Positions 49,821 through 58,357 are shown, counted from the first letter of the stretch. The stretch: 64,000 nt of DNA from Thermohalobaculum sp039026375 (GCA_039026375.1 JBCCML010000003.1:88978-152977); one strand, 5' to 3'. Notes: generated from the sequence alone by a model not told the origin. Numbers and translations: made by a program.

Positions 49821-50039
49821 ATGGCCAAGCGCAATGGACCCAAACCGGTGCCGGAAGGTGCATTAGAAGATATTCAGGGCGGCGGGCTGTTGGACAGCCA
49901 GGCTGGCACGTTCGGGAACACACCCAAACCTGCCAAGGGCGGCGTGACCGCGCCCTATATCGGCGAGACGGAAAAGAACTTGGCCAAACTTCGGGCCAAA
50001 CCGCGAGCCCAACGCAGCGCGGGGCAGCGGCCGGTCTGA
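49821..50039 (+). CDS. Double-glycine leader peptide 6
   Basis: 72 residues from the ATG at 49821; the longer frame from 49728 reads out of register through gene 5. The 21-residue leader MAKRNGPKPVPEGALEDIQGG is the most divergent but ends in the same L-x-x-x-Q-G-G. The 51-residue tail has Gly/Pro-rich and very basic parts (NLAKLRAKPRAQRSAG), no Cys. GAGG lies upstream. Last gene of the operon; a 417-nt gap follows. Confidence 0.68.
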   Translation: MAKRNGPKPVPEGALEDIQGGGLLDSQAGTFGNTPKPAKGGVTAPYIGETEKNLAKLRAKPRAQRSAGQRPV

Positions 50040-50456
50040 TCCGAGATCTCTTGCTGGGAAGTGGCGGCGGGGCCGCCGGTTGATCCGCAGCCCATAAGGG
50101 CAAAGGGATCAAAGTTTTTGCGAGCAGCGCTGACGCCAGGAAGAACCGGTTGATGGCCGGGGCACCTGTTCGGCACGGCACGTCCTTGTGCGGTCCCTTT
50201 GGGGGACCTGCGGGGGCCTCGGGGAGGGGTCTGCCCTACCCGTCTTCGGCTGCCCGCCCCTCTAGAGGCTGAGAACCCCGTGGGGTTCCGGTCGACGCAA
50301 GCGGGTCTACGCCCCGCTCGTTAAAATTCGATGAAAATTGCAGCTATCCCAGGCGCGAGCGCACCTATCTGATTTCGCGCAACTGGGGGCGGCGACGGCT
50401 CGTCTGGCGGGCCGGGCGGGCGTAGGGTCCCGCCGACGCGCGCTACCGGGACGGAC
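50040..50456. other. Intergenic region after the peptide operon
   Basis: 417 nt in which I find no supported gene on either strand. It contains inverted repeats: GAACC/GGTTC around 50273-50288, and AGCGGG/CCCGCT around 50300-50318, neither followed by a T-run. The EamA promoter must lie in the second half. An undetected small peptide gene or RNA cannot be excluded. Confidence 0.5.
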
Positions 50457-51347
50457 ATGTTGGGCGACTGGATCACGGCAATCGAGGGCACGCCCGCCGC
50501 GGCGCAAACTGCCATGATCCTGGCACTGATCGCGGCGGTGGCACACGCAACGCTGGGTGCCCTGCAAAAGGGCAAGCACGACCCCTGGCTCAGCCGCGGG
50601 GCGATCGACGTCTGCGCCTCGGCCATCGCGGTGCCCGTGGTGTTCCTGGTGCCTGCGCCAACTTGGGATGTGATCATCCTGTTACCGGGCGTGATGGCGG
50701 TGCACTTCGCCTACAAGTGGATCCTGGCCATGGCCTATAGCCGGGGCAACTTCACTGCAGTCTACCCAGTCGTGCGCGGCACCGGCCCGCTGGCCACGAT
50801 CCTGATCGCAATGGTGGTCTTCGGCGAGTTCTTCCGCCCCGGGCAATGGGTCGGCATCGCCATGCTGTCGGGCGGGATCTTCGGTCTGGCGGCCTATAAT
50901 TTGCGCCATTCGCGGGTCGACAGCCCCGAGATCGCGGCGGCGCTGGGCCTCGCGGTTCTGACGGGGCTGATCACCGCCGCCTACACTGTCATCGACGCCT
51001 ACGTGATCCGGCTGACGCCCGACCCGTTCACGTTCATCGCCTGGTTCTTCCTGCTGGAGGCGTTCAACTTCCCGCCATTTCTATGGCGACGCTGGAAGGC
51101 TGCGACAGATCTGGGGTCGCTGTTCCGCCGGGGGCTGATCGGGGCGGTGATCGCCTGGATCAGCTTTGGCTCGATCTTTCTGGCCACGCGGATTGATAAT
51201 GTCGGCGAGGCGGCGGCACTGCGCGAAACCTCGGTGGTGTTTGCTGCGCTGATCGGCTGGCTGGCTTTGGGCGAGCGGATCGGCCCCGTCCGCGCCGGCC
51301 TAATGGTGGTGATCGCGCTGGGGGCCGTCTTCGTCGAGTTCGGCTGA
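50457..51347 (+). CDS. EamA/DMT family transporter
   Basis: 296 residues, ten hydrophobic segments in two five-helix halves, the EamA drug/metabolite transporter layout. SRGNFTAVYPVVRGTGPLAT is the typical helix 3-4 motif of this family and FGEFFRPGQWVGIAMLSGGI the end of the first half. The second half repeats the pattern (ALRETSVVFAALIGWLALGE). Substrate unknown. In relatives, to my recollection, an EamA gene of this kind follows ftsY; here the peptide operon separates them. Confidence 0.88.
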   Translation: MLGDWITAIEGTPAAAQTAMILALIAAVAHATLGALQKGKHDPWLSRGAIDVCASAIAVPVVFLVPAPTWDVIILLPGVMAVHFAYKWILAMAYSRGNFTAVYPVVRGTGPLATILIAMVVFGEFFRPGQWVGIAMLSGGIFGLAAYNLRHSRVDSPEIAAALGLAVLTGLITAAYTVIDAYVIRLTPDPFTFIAWFFLLEAFNFPPFLWRRWKAATDLGSLFRRGLIGAVIAWISFGSIFLATRIDNVGEAAALRETSVVFAALIGWLALGERIGPVRAGLMVVIALGAVFVEFG

Positions 51348-51425
51348 GCGCTGGATCAGACGGGCGGGGTCACCGCGCCGAACGCTGGGATTGCGCTGGA
51401 CCACGATTTGCCCGATGCAGGCGCG

Positions 51426-52643
51426 ATGGCCCCGAAACGCCCCCTGCACATGTCCGAATTCGTTCCGATGCTGGCGCTGATGATCTCGATCACGGCGCTG
51501 TCCACGGACATCATGCTGCCGGCGTTGGACATTATCGGCCAGGATCTTGGGGTGGCCGATCCGAACGACGCCCAACTGGTCGTAAGCTCGCTGTTCCTGG
51601 GCTTTGCGGTGGGCCAACTGCTGGTCGGCCCCTTGTCCGACAGTTTCGGGCGAAAGCCGGTGATCTATGCGGGCTACGTCGTTTTCGGGATCGGCTGCGT
51701 GTTGTCGGCAATCGCGCACGATTTCACCACGATGCTGGTTGGCAGGGTCCTGCAGGGACTGGGCGCCGCGGGGCCGCGGGTCGTCTCCACCGCCTTGGTA
51801 CGAGATGTTTACGCCGGTCGAGAAATGGCGCGCATCATGTCCTTCATCATGGCAGTCTTCATCCTGGTGCCCGCCATCGCCCCGGCACTCGGCGAGGGCG
51901 TGATCGCGCTGGGCGGCTGGCGGGCCTGCTTCACCGCGCTGCTGGTGCTGGCAGCAGTTGCGGCCATCTGGTTCGCCCTGCGCCAACCCGAGACCTTGGC
52001 ACCGGAAGCGCGCCGCCCTTTCCGGGCATCGGTGATCGCGAGCGGCGTGGCCGAGATTGCGCGGACCCGCACCTCGACCGCCTACACCCTGGTAATGGGC
52101 GGGGTGTTCGGGGCGTTCCTGGGCTATCTGTCCGCAGCCCAGCAGATCTTTCAGCAGACCTATGACACCGGGCAGTGGTTTGCCGCGTGGTTCGGTCTGG
52201 CGGCACTGGCCATCGGCGCGGCCTCGGTCGTCAATGCGCAGCTGGTGATGCGTCTGGGCATGCGCTACCTGACGGGCGTGGCGCTGATCGGGACAAGCGT
52301 GATCTCCGGCGCGCTGCTGGCCGCCGACCTGATCGGCGGCACCCCGCCTTTCTGGGCCTTCGTCGCCTGGCAGATCCCTGCGTTCTTCTGCTTTGGCCTG
52401 TTGTTCGGCAACCTGAATGCGCTGGCGATGGAGCCGCTGGGCCACATCGCGGGCCTGGGGGCCGCGCTGGTTGGCGCCGTATCGACCCTGATCGCGCTGC
52501 CCTTTGGCTGGTGGGTCGGGGCCGCCTATTCGGGCGGCGTCACCGAACTGATCGCGGCCTTCCTGGGCGCAGGGCTTTTCGGGTTGATCTGCCACCGCGC
52601 CGCCGGTCCACGCCCCAGCATTGCGGCAAAAGATCCTTCGTGA
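51426..52643 (+). CDS. MFS transporter, Bcr/CflA (DHA1) family
   Basis: 405 residues from the ATG at 51426 (MAPKRPLHMSEF), after which twelve hydrophobic segments follow. STDIMLPALDIIGQDLG (helix 1 with the D1 motif), GPLSDSFGRKPVIYAG (MFS motif A), and GLGAAGPRVVSTALVRDV (motif B/C region) are the signatures of the Bcr/CflA drug-proton antiporters. It starts 78 nt after the EamA gene. Its substrate is unknown; a part in peptide export is not supported by family knowledge. A 431-codon antisense frame over it is an artefact. Confidence 0.9.
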   Translation: MAPKRPLHMSEFVPMLALMISITALSTDIMLPALDIIGQDLGVADPNDAQLVVSSLFLGFAVGQLLVGPLSDSFGRKPVIYAGYVVFGIGCVLSAIAHDFTTMLVGRVLQGLGAAGPRVVSTALVRDVYAGREMARIMSFIMAVFILVPAIAPALGEGVIALGGWRACFTALLVLAAVAAIWFALRQPETLAPEARRPFRASVIASGVAEIARTRTSTAYTLVMGGVFGAFLGYLSAAQQIFQQTYDTGQWFAAWFGLAALAIGAASVVNAQLVMRLGMRYLTGVALIGTSVISGALLAADLIGGTPPFWAFVAWQIPAFFCFGLLFGNLNALAMEPLGHIAGLGAALVGAVSTLIALPFGWWVGAAYSGGVTELIAAFLGAGLFGLICHRAAGPRPSIAAKDPS

Positions 52644-52674
52644 CGCGCGCGGCCTTTGCCCCTATGTGACAGAC

Positions 52675-53328
52675 ATGGCTGAGCGTCCCGTGAACCCGTT
52701 TGTGAAACTGCTGTTGGAGATTGGGCCGCTGGCCGTCTTCTTCCTCAGCTTCCGCTATGGCGACGAGATCCTGGCCAATCCCGCGGTGTTCGACCCGCTG
52801 GCGGCGATCACCGGACCCGCGGCACTGCAGGACCAGAACGGACCGATCCTGGTCGCCACGGCTTTCTTCATGGTTGCTATCGCGATCTCGCTGACGGCGT
52901 CCTGGGCGCTGACCCGTAGCCTCCCCCGCATGGCCGTGGTCACCGCCGTCGTGGTGGCGGTCTTCGGCGGCCTGACACTGTGGCTGCAGGACGAGACCTT
53001 CATCAAAATGAAGCCCACGATCGTGAACTGCATTTTCGCGGGTATCCTGGGCTTTGGCCTGCTGCAGGGGCGTAGCTACCTCAAGTATCTGTTGGGCGAC
53101 GCGTTGCCCCTGACCGACGAAGGCTGGATGATTTTCACCCGCCGTTGGGCCGGGTTTTTCATCTTCCTGGCCGTTTTGAACGAGGTCATTTGGCGCACGC
53201 AGACGACCGATTTTTGGGTCGGCTTCAAGACATTCGCCAACCTGCCGCTGACCCTAGCCTTCATGGCGAGCCAATGGCCGCTATTGCAACGCCACTCGCT
53301 GGAAGAAGAACCCGACAAGGCCGGCTGA
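52675..53328 (+). CDS. yciB: Septation protein YciB / inner-membrane-spanning protein IspZ
   Basis: 217 residues from the ATG at 52675 (MAERPVNPFVKLLLEIGPLA). Five to six membrane helices. The signatures KLLLEIGPLAVFF, the GGLTLWLQDETFIKMKPTIVN segment (nearly invariant in the family), GRSYLKYLLGDALPLTDEGW and NEVIWRTQTTDFWVGFK are all present. YciB acts in envelope maintenance and septation. It overlaps nothing; the convergent folK ends 6 nt downstream. Confidence 0.95.
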   Translation: MAERPVNPFVKLLLEIGPLAVFFLSFRYGDEILANPAVFDPLAAITGPAALQDQNGPILVATAFFMVAIAISLTASWALTRSLPRMAVVTAVVVAVFGGLTLWLQDETFIKMKPTIVNCIFAGILGFGLLQGRSYLKYLLGDALPLTDEGWMIFTRRWAGFFIFLAVLNEVIWRTQTTDFWVGFKTFANLPLTLAFMASQWPLLQRHSLEEEPDKAG

Positions 53329-53334
53329 CCGGCG

Positions 53335-53895
53335 CTAAATCGGGCTGACTTCGGTCAAGGCTGCGGGCGGTAGCGCATCGCACATTTCGCGGACAGTTTT
53401 GCCCAGCAGAGGGTGCCGCCAATGAGGCGCCACATCACAGACGGGCACCAGGACAAACGCGCGGCTCTGCATCCTGGGATGCGGCAGGATCAGACGATCC
53501 GCGGCGTCCGCTTTTGCCTCGGCATCGCTCATGGACATCCAGCGCAGGGCTGTCTCAGCGTCCGGCAACACGGTTTCATCCAACCCTAACAGATCAAGAT
53601 CGCAGGTGCGCGGTGCCCAGCGCTCCCGCCTCCGACGGCCCAGTTCAGCCTCGATCGCATGCATGGCGGCCAGCACCTCGGTCGCCGGAAGATCGGTTTC
53701 CAAAGTCGCCGCACCATTGACGAAATCTGGGCCGCTGCCCGCTGGGAATGCGGGCGTGCGATACCATCTGGATCGCATGGATACTCGGACCCCAGCAAAC
53801 GCATCCAATCGCGCCAACGCCAGGTCCAACGTTTCGACGGGCGCCCGATCCCGAAGGCGCTGATTTGCGCCAAGCGCCACGATGGCAGTGGTCAT
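53335..53895 (-). CDS. folK: 6-hydroxymethyl-7,8-dihydropterin pyrophosphokinase
   Basis: 186 residues, normal for FolK. It transfers pyrophosphate from ATP to hydroxymethyl-dihydropterin in folate synthesis. Seen: IVALGANQRL at the N-terminus, RSRWYRTPAF, DFVNGAATLETDL, and the catalytic centre RRRERWAPRTCDLDLLGL with the two Mg-binding Asp residues. HPRMQSRAFVLVPVCDVAP closes the domain. An extra acidic-Ala stretch (about 120-132) lies before the HPRM motif. It is divergent from the NYN gene. Confidence 0.95.
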   Translation of the reverse strand: MTTAIVALGANQRLRDRAPVETLDLALARLDAFAGVRVSMRSRWYRTPAFPAGSGPDFVNGAATLETDLPATEVLAAMHAIEAELGRRRRERWAPRTCDLDLLGLDETVLPDAETALRWMSMSDAEAKADAADRLILPHPRMQSRAFVLVPVCDVAPHWRHPLLGKTVREMCDALPPAALTEVSPI

Positions 53896-54030
53896 TTCTT
53901 AATCACGGTTTTATTGGACATCGCGCCGGTGAAGCCTTATTCGGTCCCAAACTAAGTATGAACAGAAAGTTCGGCGGTCGGTGCCGTTTCGTGGCATAAT
54001 GTGCACCCGGAGAGCAGTGAGGAAATCTGG

Positions 54031-54606
54031 ATGTTTTATCGCGACGAGCGGTTGGCGCTTTTTATAGATGGGTCGAACCTATACGCAGCAACAAAAGCTT
54101 TAGGCTTTGATATAGATTACAAGCTGTTGCGATCCGAGTTTATGCGCCGCGGAAAAATGGTCCGGGCATTCTACTACACCGCACTGATCGAAAACGAAGA
54201 GTACTCGCCGATCCGACCACTTGTGGATTGGCTGGACTATAACGGTTTCAGCCTGGTCACCAAGCCCGCCAAAGAGTTCACGGACTCCACCGGGCGCCGC
54301 AAGATCAAAGGCAATATGGACATCGAACTGGCGGTTGATGCCATGATGATGGCCGATCACGTGGACCATATCGTGCTGTTCTCGGGCGATGGTGATTTCA
54401 AAAGCCTGGTCGCTGGCCTGCAACGTAAGGGTGTGCGGGTCTCGGTCGTCTCGACCATCCGCTCACAGCCGCCGATGATCGCGGATGACCTGCGTCGGCA
54501 GGCTGATAACTTCATCGAGCTCGAGGAACTGAAGGACGTCATTGGTCGGCCGCCGCGCCCGATGCCCGATAACGTGCCCGAGTTCGAAGAAGAGGACGCA
54601 GACTAA
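54031..54606 (+). CDS. NYN domain (LabA/DUF88-like) protein
   Basis: 191 residues from the ATG at 54031, with GAGGAAA upstream; an earlier in-frame codon at 54001 lacks a site. The NYN domain is a PIN-like nuclease fold. The acidic residues expected of its metal site are seen in LALFIDGSNLYAA, GNMDIELAVDAMMMADHVD and VLFSGDGDFKSLVAGL. KGVRVSVVST follows, and an acidic tail (EFEEEDAD) ends the protein. RNase activity is likely by family but untested here. The uracil-DNA glycosylase reading frame begins directly after its stop. Confidence 0.92.
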   Translation: MFYRDERLALFIDGSNLYAATKALGFDIDYKLLRSEFMRRGKMVRAFYYTALIENEEYSPIRPLVDWLDYNGFSLVTKPAKEFTDSTGRRKIKGNMDIELAVDAMMMADHVDHIVLFSGDGDFKSLVAGLQRKGVRVSVVSTIRSQPPMIADDLRRQADNFIELEELKDVIGRPPRPMPDNVPEFEEEDAD

Positions 54607-54662
54607 CTGCGCGCCCCCCAATACCGCCCCACCCCTCAGCCGAGGCACCGTCGAACTGTCCC

Positions 54663-55280
54663 TTGTGCCCCAGGCTTGTGGCCTATCGCGAACAGCTTCG
54701 ATCGGACGAGCCAGAGTGGTTCAATGACCCCGTCCCGTCCTTCGGGAACGAAGACACACGCCTGCTGATCGTGGGTCTTGCGCCAGGGGTTCGCGGCGCG
54801 AACCGCACCGGCCGCCCATTCACCGGCGATTATGCGGGTGACTTGCTCTACGCGACACTGCAGAAGTTCGGCTTTGCGCAGGGCAGTTATGGCGGCCATG
54901 CGGGTGATGGTTTGCGGCTAGTAGACTGCATGGTGACCAATGCGGTGCGCTGTGTGCCGCCGCAGAACAAACCGGTGGGGGCCGAGATCAACGCCTGCCG
55001 TCAGTTCCTGCAACACCGCATTACATCCCTGCCCAAGCTGACCGCGATCGTCACGCTGGGCTTAATTGCGCATCAACAGACGGTGCGCGCTCTGGGCGGC
55101 CGGGTTGCGGCGCACAAGTTCAGGCATCAGGCGCAAACGCAGGTGGGTCCCTACTCGATCATATCCAGTTACCACTGCTCGCGTTACAACACGAATACCG
55201 GCCGCCTGACCGAGGCGATGTTCCACGCCGTCTTCGCCGACGTGCGCCAGGTGTTAGACGCCCAGTCGTTCCAGGGTTAG
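54663..55280 (+). CDS. Uracil-DNA glycosylase, family 5-like (start uncertain)
   Basis: 205 residues from the first standard start codon, TTG at 54663. The active-site motif GLAPGVRGANRTGRPFTGD and the SYHCSRYNTNTGRLT motif place it in family 5 (UdgB). Fe-S ligands are expected as C-x2-C, then C, then C: NCPLCPRL spans the start, and VRCVPPQN and NACRQF supply the other two. The first Cys and its Asn are encoded at 54654-54659, upstream of the TTG, in a frame open back to 54573 with no ATG, GTG, TTG or CTG. So the true start is upstream and non-standard (ATA at 54621 is one candidate), or there is a local sequence error or frameshift. Confidence 0.88.
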   Translation: MCPRLVAYREQLRSDEPEWFNDPVPSFGNEDTRLLIVGLAPGVRGANRTGRPFTGDYAGDLLYATLQKFGFAQGSYGGHAGDGLRLVDCMVTNAVRCVPPQNKPVGAEINACRQFLQHRITSLPKLTAIVTLGLIAHQQTVRALGGRVAAHKFRHQAQTQVGPYSIISSYHCSRYNTNTGRLTEAMFHAVFADVRQVLDAQSFQG

Positions 55281-55666
55281 CCTGGCGGCGGCGTGTAGTA
55301 GAACTCCTCGCGGACGATCTTTCCGTCAGCCACAGTGAAGATCCCCACCTCCTTCGCCTCGAAGCGCCCGCCCATCTGCTCCATGGTGACGTCCATCTCG
55401 AAGATCACCGCAAAACGATCGGGTTCGAACAGGAAAGGCCCCTCGACCGAGGAAGAGTGCACCTCGGCATTCTCCTCCCACCAGGCATGTTTGGCCTTCA
55501 GGGCGTCCATACCGGCGCTGGTCCGGTCCATGCCTCCCGGCATGGTCATTGCCTCGACCGAGACAACATCCGCCGAATACAAGGTCGCCAGGCCCTCATC
55601 TTCGGTGCCGTTGCGGCAATGCTCCACCAACGCACCAGCGATCTGCGAAAGCGTCTCATCAAACAT
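55277..55666 (-). CDS. SnoaL/NTF2-like domain protein
   Basis: 129 residues, a single NTF2-like cone fold: an N-terminal helix (MFDETLSQIAGALVEHCRNG), LYSADVVSVEAMTMP, GMDALKAKHAWWEENAEVHS, then strands FAVIFEMDVT, VGIFTVADGKIVREEFYYTP. This family includes SnoaL-like cyclases and many proteins of unknown function, so no role is assigned. It overlaps the uracil-DNA glycosylase gene by 4 nt at the stop codons. Confidence 0.8.
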   Translation of the reverse strand: MFDETLSQIAGALVEHCRNGTEDEGLATLYSADVVSVEAMTMPGGMDRTSAGMDALKAKHAWWEENAEVHSSSVEGPFLFEPDRFAVIFEMDVTMEQMGGRFEAKEVGIFTVADGKIVREEFYYTPPPG

Positions 55667-55752
55667 CTGATCCTCCCGTTCTGGTCAACGGAAGGGTACG
55701 CGATTCGTCCGTGCGTGCGAATGCGTAGAGTGGGTGCCCGCCCAGCCTAGGC

Positions 55753-57438
55753 TTAATGCTCGGCCAACAGACGGCGGGCAATCACCTGGGCCTGGATTTC
55801 CGCCGCACCCTCGAAGATGTTCAAGATACGGGCATCGCAGAGCACGCGGGAAATGGGATACTCCAGCGCGAAGCCGTTCCCGCCGTGGATTTGCAGGCCG
55901 TTGTCGGCCGCTGCCCAGGCGATGCGCGCACCCAGCAGCTTGGCCATCCCGGCCTCCAGGTCGCAGCGCCGCTCCTGGTCCTTCTCGCGGGCGGAGAAAT
56001 AGGTGAGCTGACGGGCGATCATGATCTCGACGGCCATCATCGCCAGCTTTGAGGCCACCCGCGGGAAGGCCGTCAGCGGTTTGCCAAAGGCAATCCGATC
56101 TTGGGCGTACCTCAGGCTGATTTCCATGGCAGACTGGGCCACGCCAATGGCGCGCGCGGCGGTCTGGATCCGGGCGGATTCGAAGGTCTGCATCAGCTGT
56201 TTGAAGCCTTTGCCTTCTTCACCGCCCAGCAGCGCGCCTTCAGGCACGCGGTGGCCATCTAACGCCAGCGTATATTCCTTCATGCCGCGGTAGCCCAGCA
56301 CCTCGATCTCGCCACCAGCGATCGTCGGGTCGGGGAAGGGCTCCTCGTCGGTCCCACGGGTCTTGGGCGCCAGGAACATGCTCAGACCGCGATAATCGTC
56401 GGTCGCCGGATCGGTCCGCGCCAGAACCGTCATCAGGTCCGTGCGCCCACCATGGGTGATCCAGGTCTTGTTGCCGGTCAGCACCCACTCGTCGCCGTCC
56501 TTGGTGGCGCGGGTCTTTAGCGCGCCCAGGTCAGAGCCTGTGTTCGGTTCAGTGAACACCGCCGTCGGCAGGATCTCACCCGAGGCAAGCTTTGGCAGAT
56601 AATGGGCCTTCTGTTCGTCGGTTCCGCCGCACAGAATCAGCTCGGCGGCAATCTCCGACCGCGTCCCCAGCGAGCCCACACCGATGTAGCCGCGCGACAG
56701 CTCCTCCGACACGACGCACATGGCTGTCTTGCCCATGCCGAACCCGCCGAATTCCTCGGGGATGGTCAGGCCGAAGACGCCCAGCTCGCACATCTCCTCG
56801 ATGATCTCCATCGGGATCAGCTCGTCCTTCAGGTGCCATTCGTGCGCATCCGGCAGGACCCGGTCGTCCGAAAAACGGCGGAATTGCTCGCGCACCATTT
56901 CGAACTCTTCGTCCAGGCCGGTGGCCCCGAACGAGGCGACGCCCTCCTGCTCGGTCATCAACTGGGCCAGGCGCACCCGCGCTGCGTCCGAGTTGCCGTG
57001 CTGGGTCAGCCACTGCACGGCATCCGTCATCAGCATGCGCTGATCGTTCTGGGTCAGGCCGATATCCTGGGGCCGCGCAATCTCGCCCTGGCTCATCGGG
57101 ATGCCGCCATAGATCTGCCACAGGTACTCGCCGAAACCGATCTGCAGGATCAGCTGTTCAGTTTCACCAAACGCGCCTTCAGTCGCCAAACGCTCCGCCC
57201 AGCCCTGCAGCTGCTCCAAAGCCGCCACATAGGTCGCCAACCACGCATAGGCGTGCGCGCCATACTGCGACTCGTCAATCTTCGCCCCGGACACCCGGCC
57301 ATCGACGGTCACCCGCTCGGCCAGCACTTCCCGCGCTCGATCGCCTAAGGCCCGTGCGGCACCAACGGCTTCCCGCGTTTTAGCCAAAAGCTGAGTGGCG
57401 TCGATGATATCTGGCGAGATGGCGGGCTCGGCATTCAT
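55753..57438 (-). CDS. mcd: Methylsuccinyl-CoA dehydrogenase-like acyl-CoA dehydrogenase
   Basis: 561 residues from the ATG at 57438 (MNAEPAISPDIIDATQLLAK). The acyl-CoA dehydrogenase fold occupies about 170-560: FGLTIPEEFGGFGMGKTAMC, AVFTEPNTGSDLGALKTRA with the FAD-binding segment, WVLTGNKTWITHGGRTDLM, and GLQIHGGNGFALEYPISRVL near the C-terminus. The extra N-terminal helical domain of about 160 residues (YAWLATYVAALEQLQGWAER and following) is characteristic of methylsuccinyl-CoA dehydrogenase of the ethylmalonyl-CoA pathway, which assimilates acetyl-CoA. No other gene of that pathway lies in this window. A plain long-form acyl-CoA dehydrogenase is the alternative. Confidence 0.82.
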   Translation of the reverse strand: MNAEPAISPDIIDATQLLAKTREAVGAARALGDRAREVLAERVTVDGRVSGAKIDESQYGAHAYAWLATYVAALEQLQGWAERLATEGAFGETEQLILQIGFGEYLWQIYGGIPMSQGEIARPQDIGLTQNDQRMLMTDAVQWLTQHGNSDAARVRLAQLMTEQEGVASFGATGLDEEFEMVREQFRRFSDDRVLPDAHEWHLKDELIPMEIIEEMCELGVFGLTIPEEFGGFGMGKTAMCVVSEELSRGYIGVGSLGTRSEIAAELILCGGTDEQKAHYLPKLASGEILPTAVFTEPNTGSDLGALKTRATKDGDEWVLTGNKTWITHGGRTDLMTVLARTDPATDDYRGLSMFLAPKTRGTDEEPFPDPTIAGGEIEVLGYRGMKEYTLALDGHRVPEGALLGGEEGKGFKQLMQTFESARIQTAARAIGVAQSAMEISLRYAQDRIAFGKPLTAFPRVASKLAMMAVEIMIARQLTYFSAREKDQERRCDLEAGMAKLLGARIAWAAADNGLQIHGGNGFALEYPISRVLCDARILNIFEGAAEIQAQVIARRLLAEH

Positions 57439-57570
57439 GGCGTTCTCTCGTTCGGATGGTGCAGCGCAAAATTCGAGAGGACAGCTATCGCGTGCCACCG
57501 CTGACGTCAAGCAGGCGCGCAAGAAAGTTTCTTGCACGCCCGTTTGGCATAAATGAACTTGCGCGGCAGA

Positions 57571-58242
57571 TCAGCGCGGTGTCGTTGGCGGCACCGCTAG
57601 ATGGCCGCGTTTGATCCAAACCTGAGCACCCTCTGGTCCCGCGTTCACCGTGGCCGCCCCCCGACGGGGCAGGCGCAGCCATGACTGTGGCGCGAATGCT
57701 TCACCGGCGTCGGCAAAGCTACCCTTGATCACCAGAGCTTCCAGACCGTCGGGCGCATCCAGCGTGACCGCCGCGCCGGCGGCCCAACGCTCCATCGTGA
57801 CCTTCTCGCGCGGATCTTCGTGGAGCAACAACGCCGATACACCGGGGGAGACTTCGGCGTACTCGGCGTGCTCCGTATCTACCGAGAACTGATGCTGGTC
57901 ACTTTCATCGAATTGCCAAAGCTTGACAAAGATCGTCGTGCCAGGGACCGAGGATGGGGTGTGCGACGTACCCATCGGATTACGCACGTATGTCCCCACT
58001 GGATAGTCGCCATGTTCATCGGTGAAGACGCCCTCCAGCACCAGGAACTCCTCTCCACCTGTATGGGTGTGAGCCGAGAACGACGACCCGGGCGCATAGC
58101 GAACAATGGACGTTGCCCGCGCAACCTCGTCTCCGATCCGGTCCAACATGCGCCGATCCACCCCGGGCATCGGCGAGGCTATCCAATCGATCTGCGCCGC
58201 ATGGACACTGACCCTTTTCGCAAAGTCCGCGTTCAATTCCAT
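57571..58242 (-). CDS. ChrR-like cupin protein
   Basis: 223 residues from the ATG at 58242, with GGAG 6 nt upstream. Two cupin folds: the first (about 30-115) has metal-binding residues in SSFSAHTHTGGEEFLVLEGV and HGDYPVGTYVRNPMG, the canonical G-x5-HxH-x4-E and G-x5-PxG-x2-N patterns. The second (about 125-220) is degenerate and lacks these His residues. This matches the ChrR-cupin family (COG3806), whose members include anti-sigma factors and dioxygenase-like proteins. No sigma factor gene is adjacent, so an anti-sigma role is unlikely. It is divergent from the TetR gene with operator-like repeats between them. Confidence 0.82.
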   Translation of the reverse strand: MELNADFAKRVSVHAAQIDWIASPMPGVDRRMLDRIGDEVARATSIVRYAPGSSFSAHTHTGGEEFLVLEGVFTDEHGDYPVGTYVRNPMGTSHTPSSVPGTTIFVKLWQFDESDQHQFSVDTEHAEYAEVSPGVSALLLHEDPREKVTMERWAAGAAVTLDAPDGLEALVIKGSFADAGEAFAPQSWLRLPRRGAATVNAGPEGAQVWIKRGHLAVPPTTPR

Positions 58243-58292
58243 CGTCATCTCCATTTGCATACGGCGCCAACCTCGCGGTAGGCATCTGTTAA

Positions 58293-58308
58293 CCTATCAC
58301 TAGGTAGA
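58293..58308. promoter_or_regulatory. Operator-like dyad 1 (TetR/cupin region)
   Basis: CCTATC-ACTA-GGTAGA, an imperfect copy of the dyad at 58342. It lies 51 nt before the cupin start, in the divergent promoter region. The two centres are 49 bp apart. Confidence 0.5.
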
Positions 58309-58341
58309 TACGAGATAGTGATGAAAAATCACAACATCAAC

Positions 58342-58357
58342 CCTATCTATTGATAGG
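58342..58357. promoter_or_regulatory. Operator-like dyad 2 (TetR/cupin region)
   Basis: CCTATC-TATT-GATAGG is a perfect inverted repeat of 6-bp arms 15 nt before the TetR start. Short palindromes of this kind between a TetR gene and its divergent neighbour are the usual operators of the family. Confidence 0.55.

Noticed and set aside
51300..52595. 431-codon frame antisense to the MFS gene
   Set aside because: Full of Gln, Arg, Gly and His without any domain; the opposite strand encodes an intact Bcr/CflA transporter.
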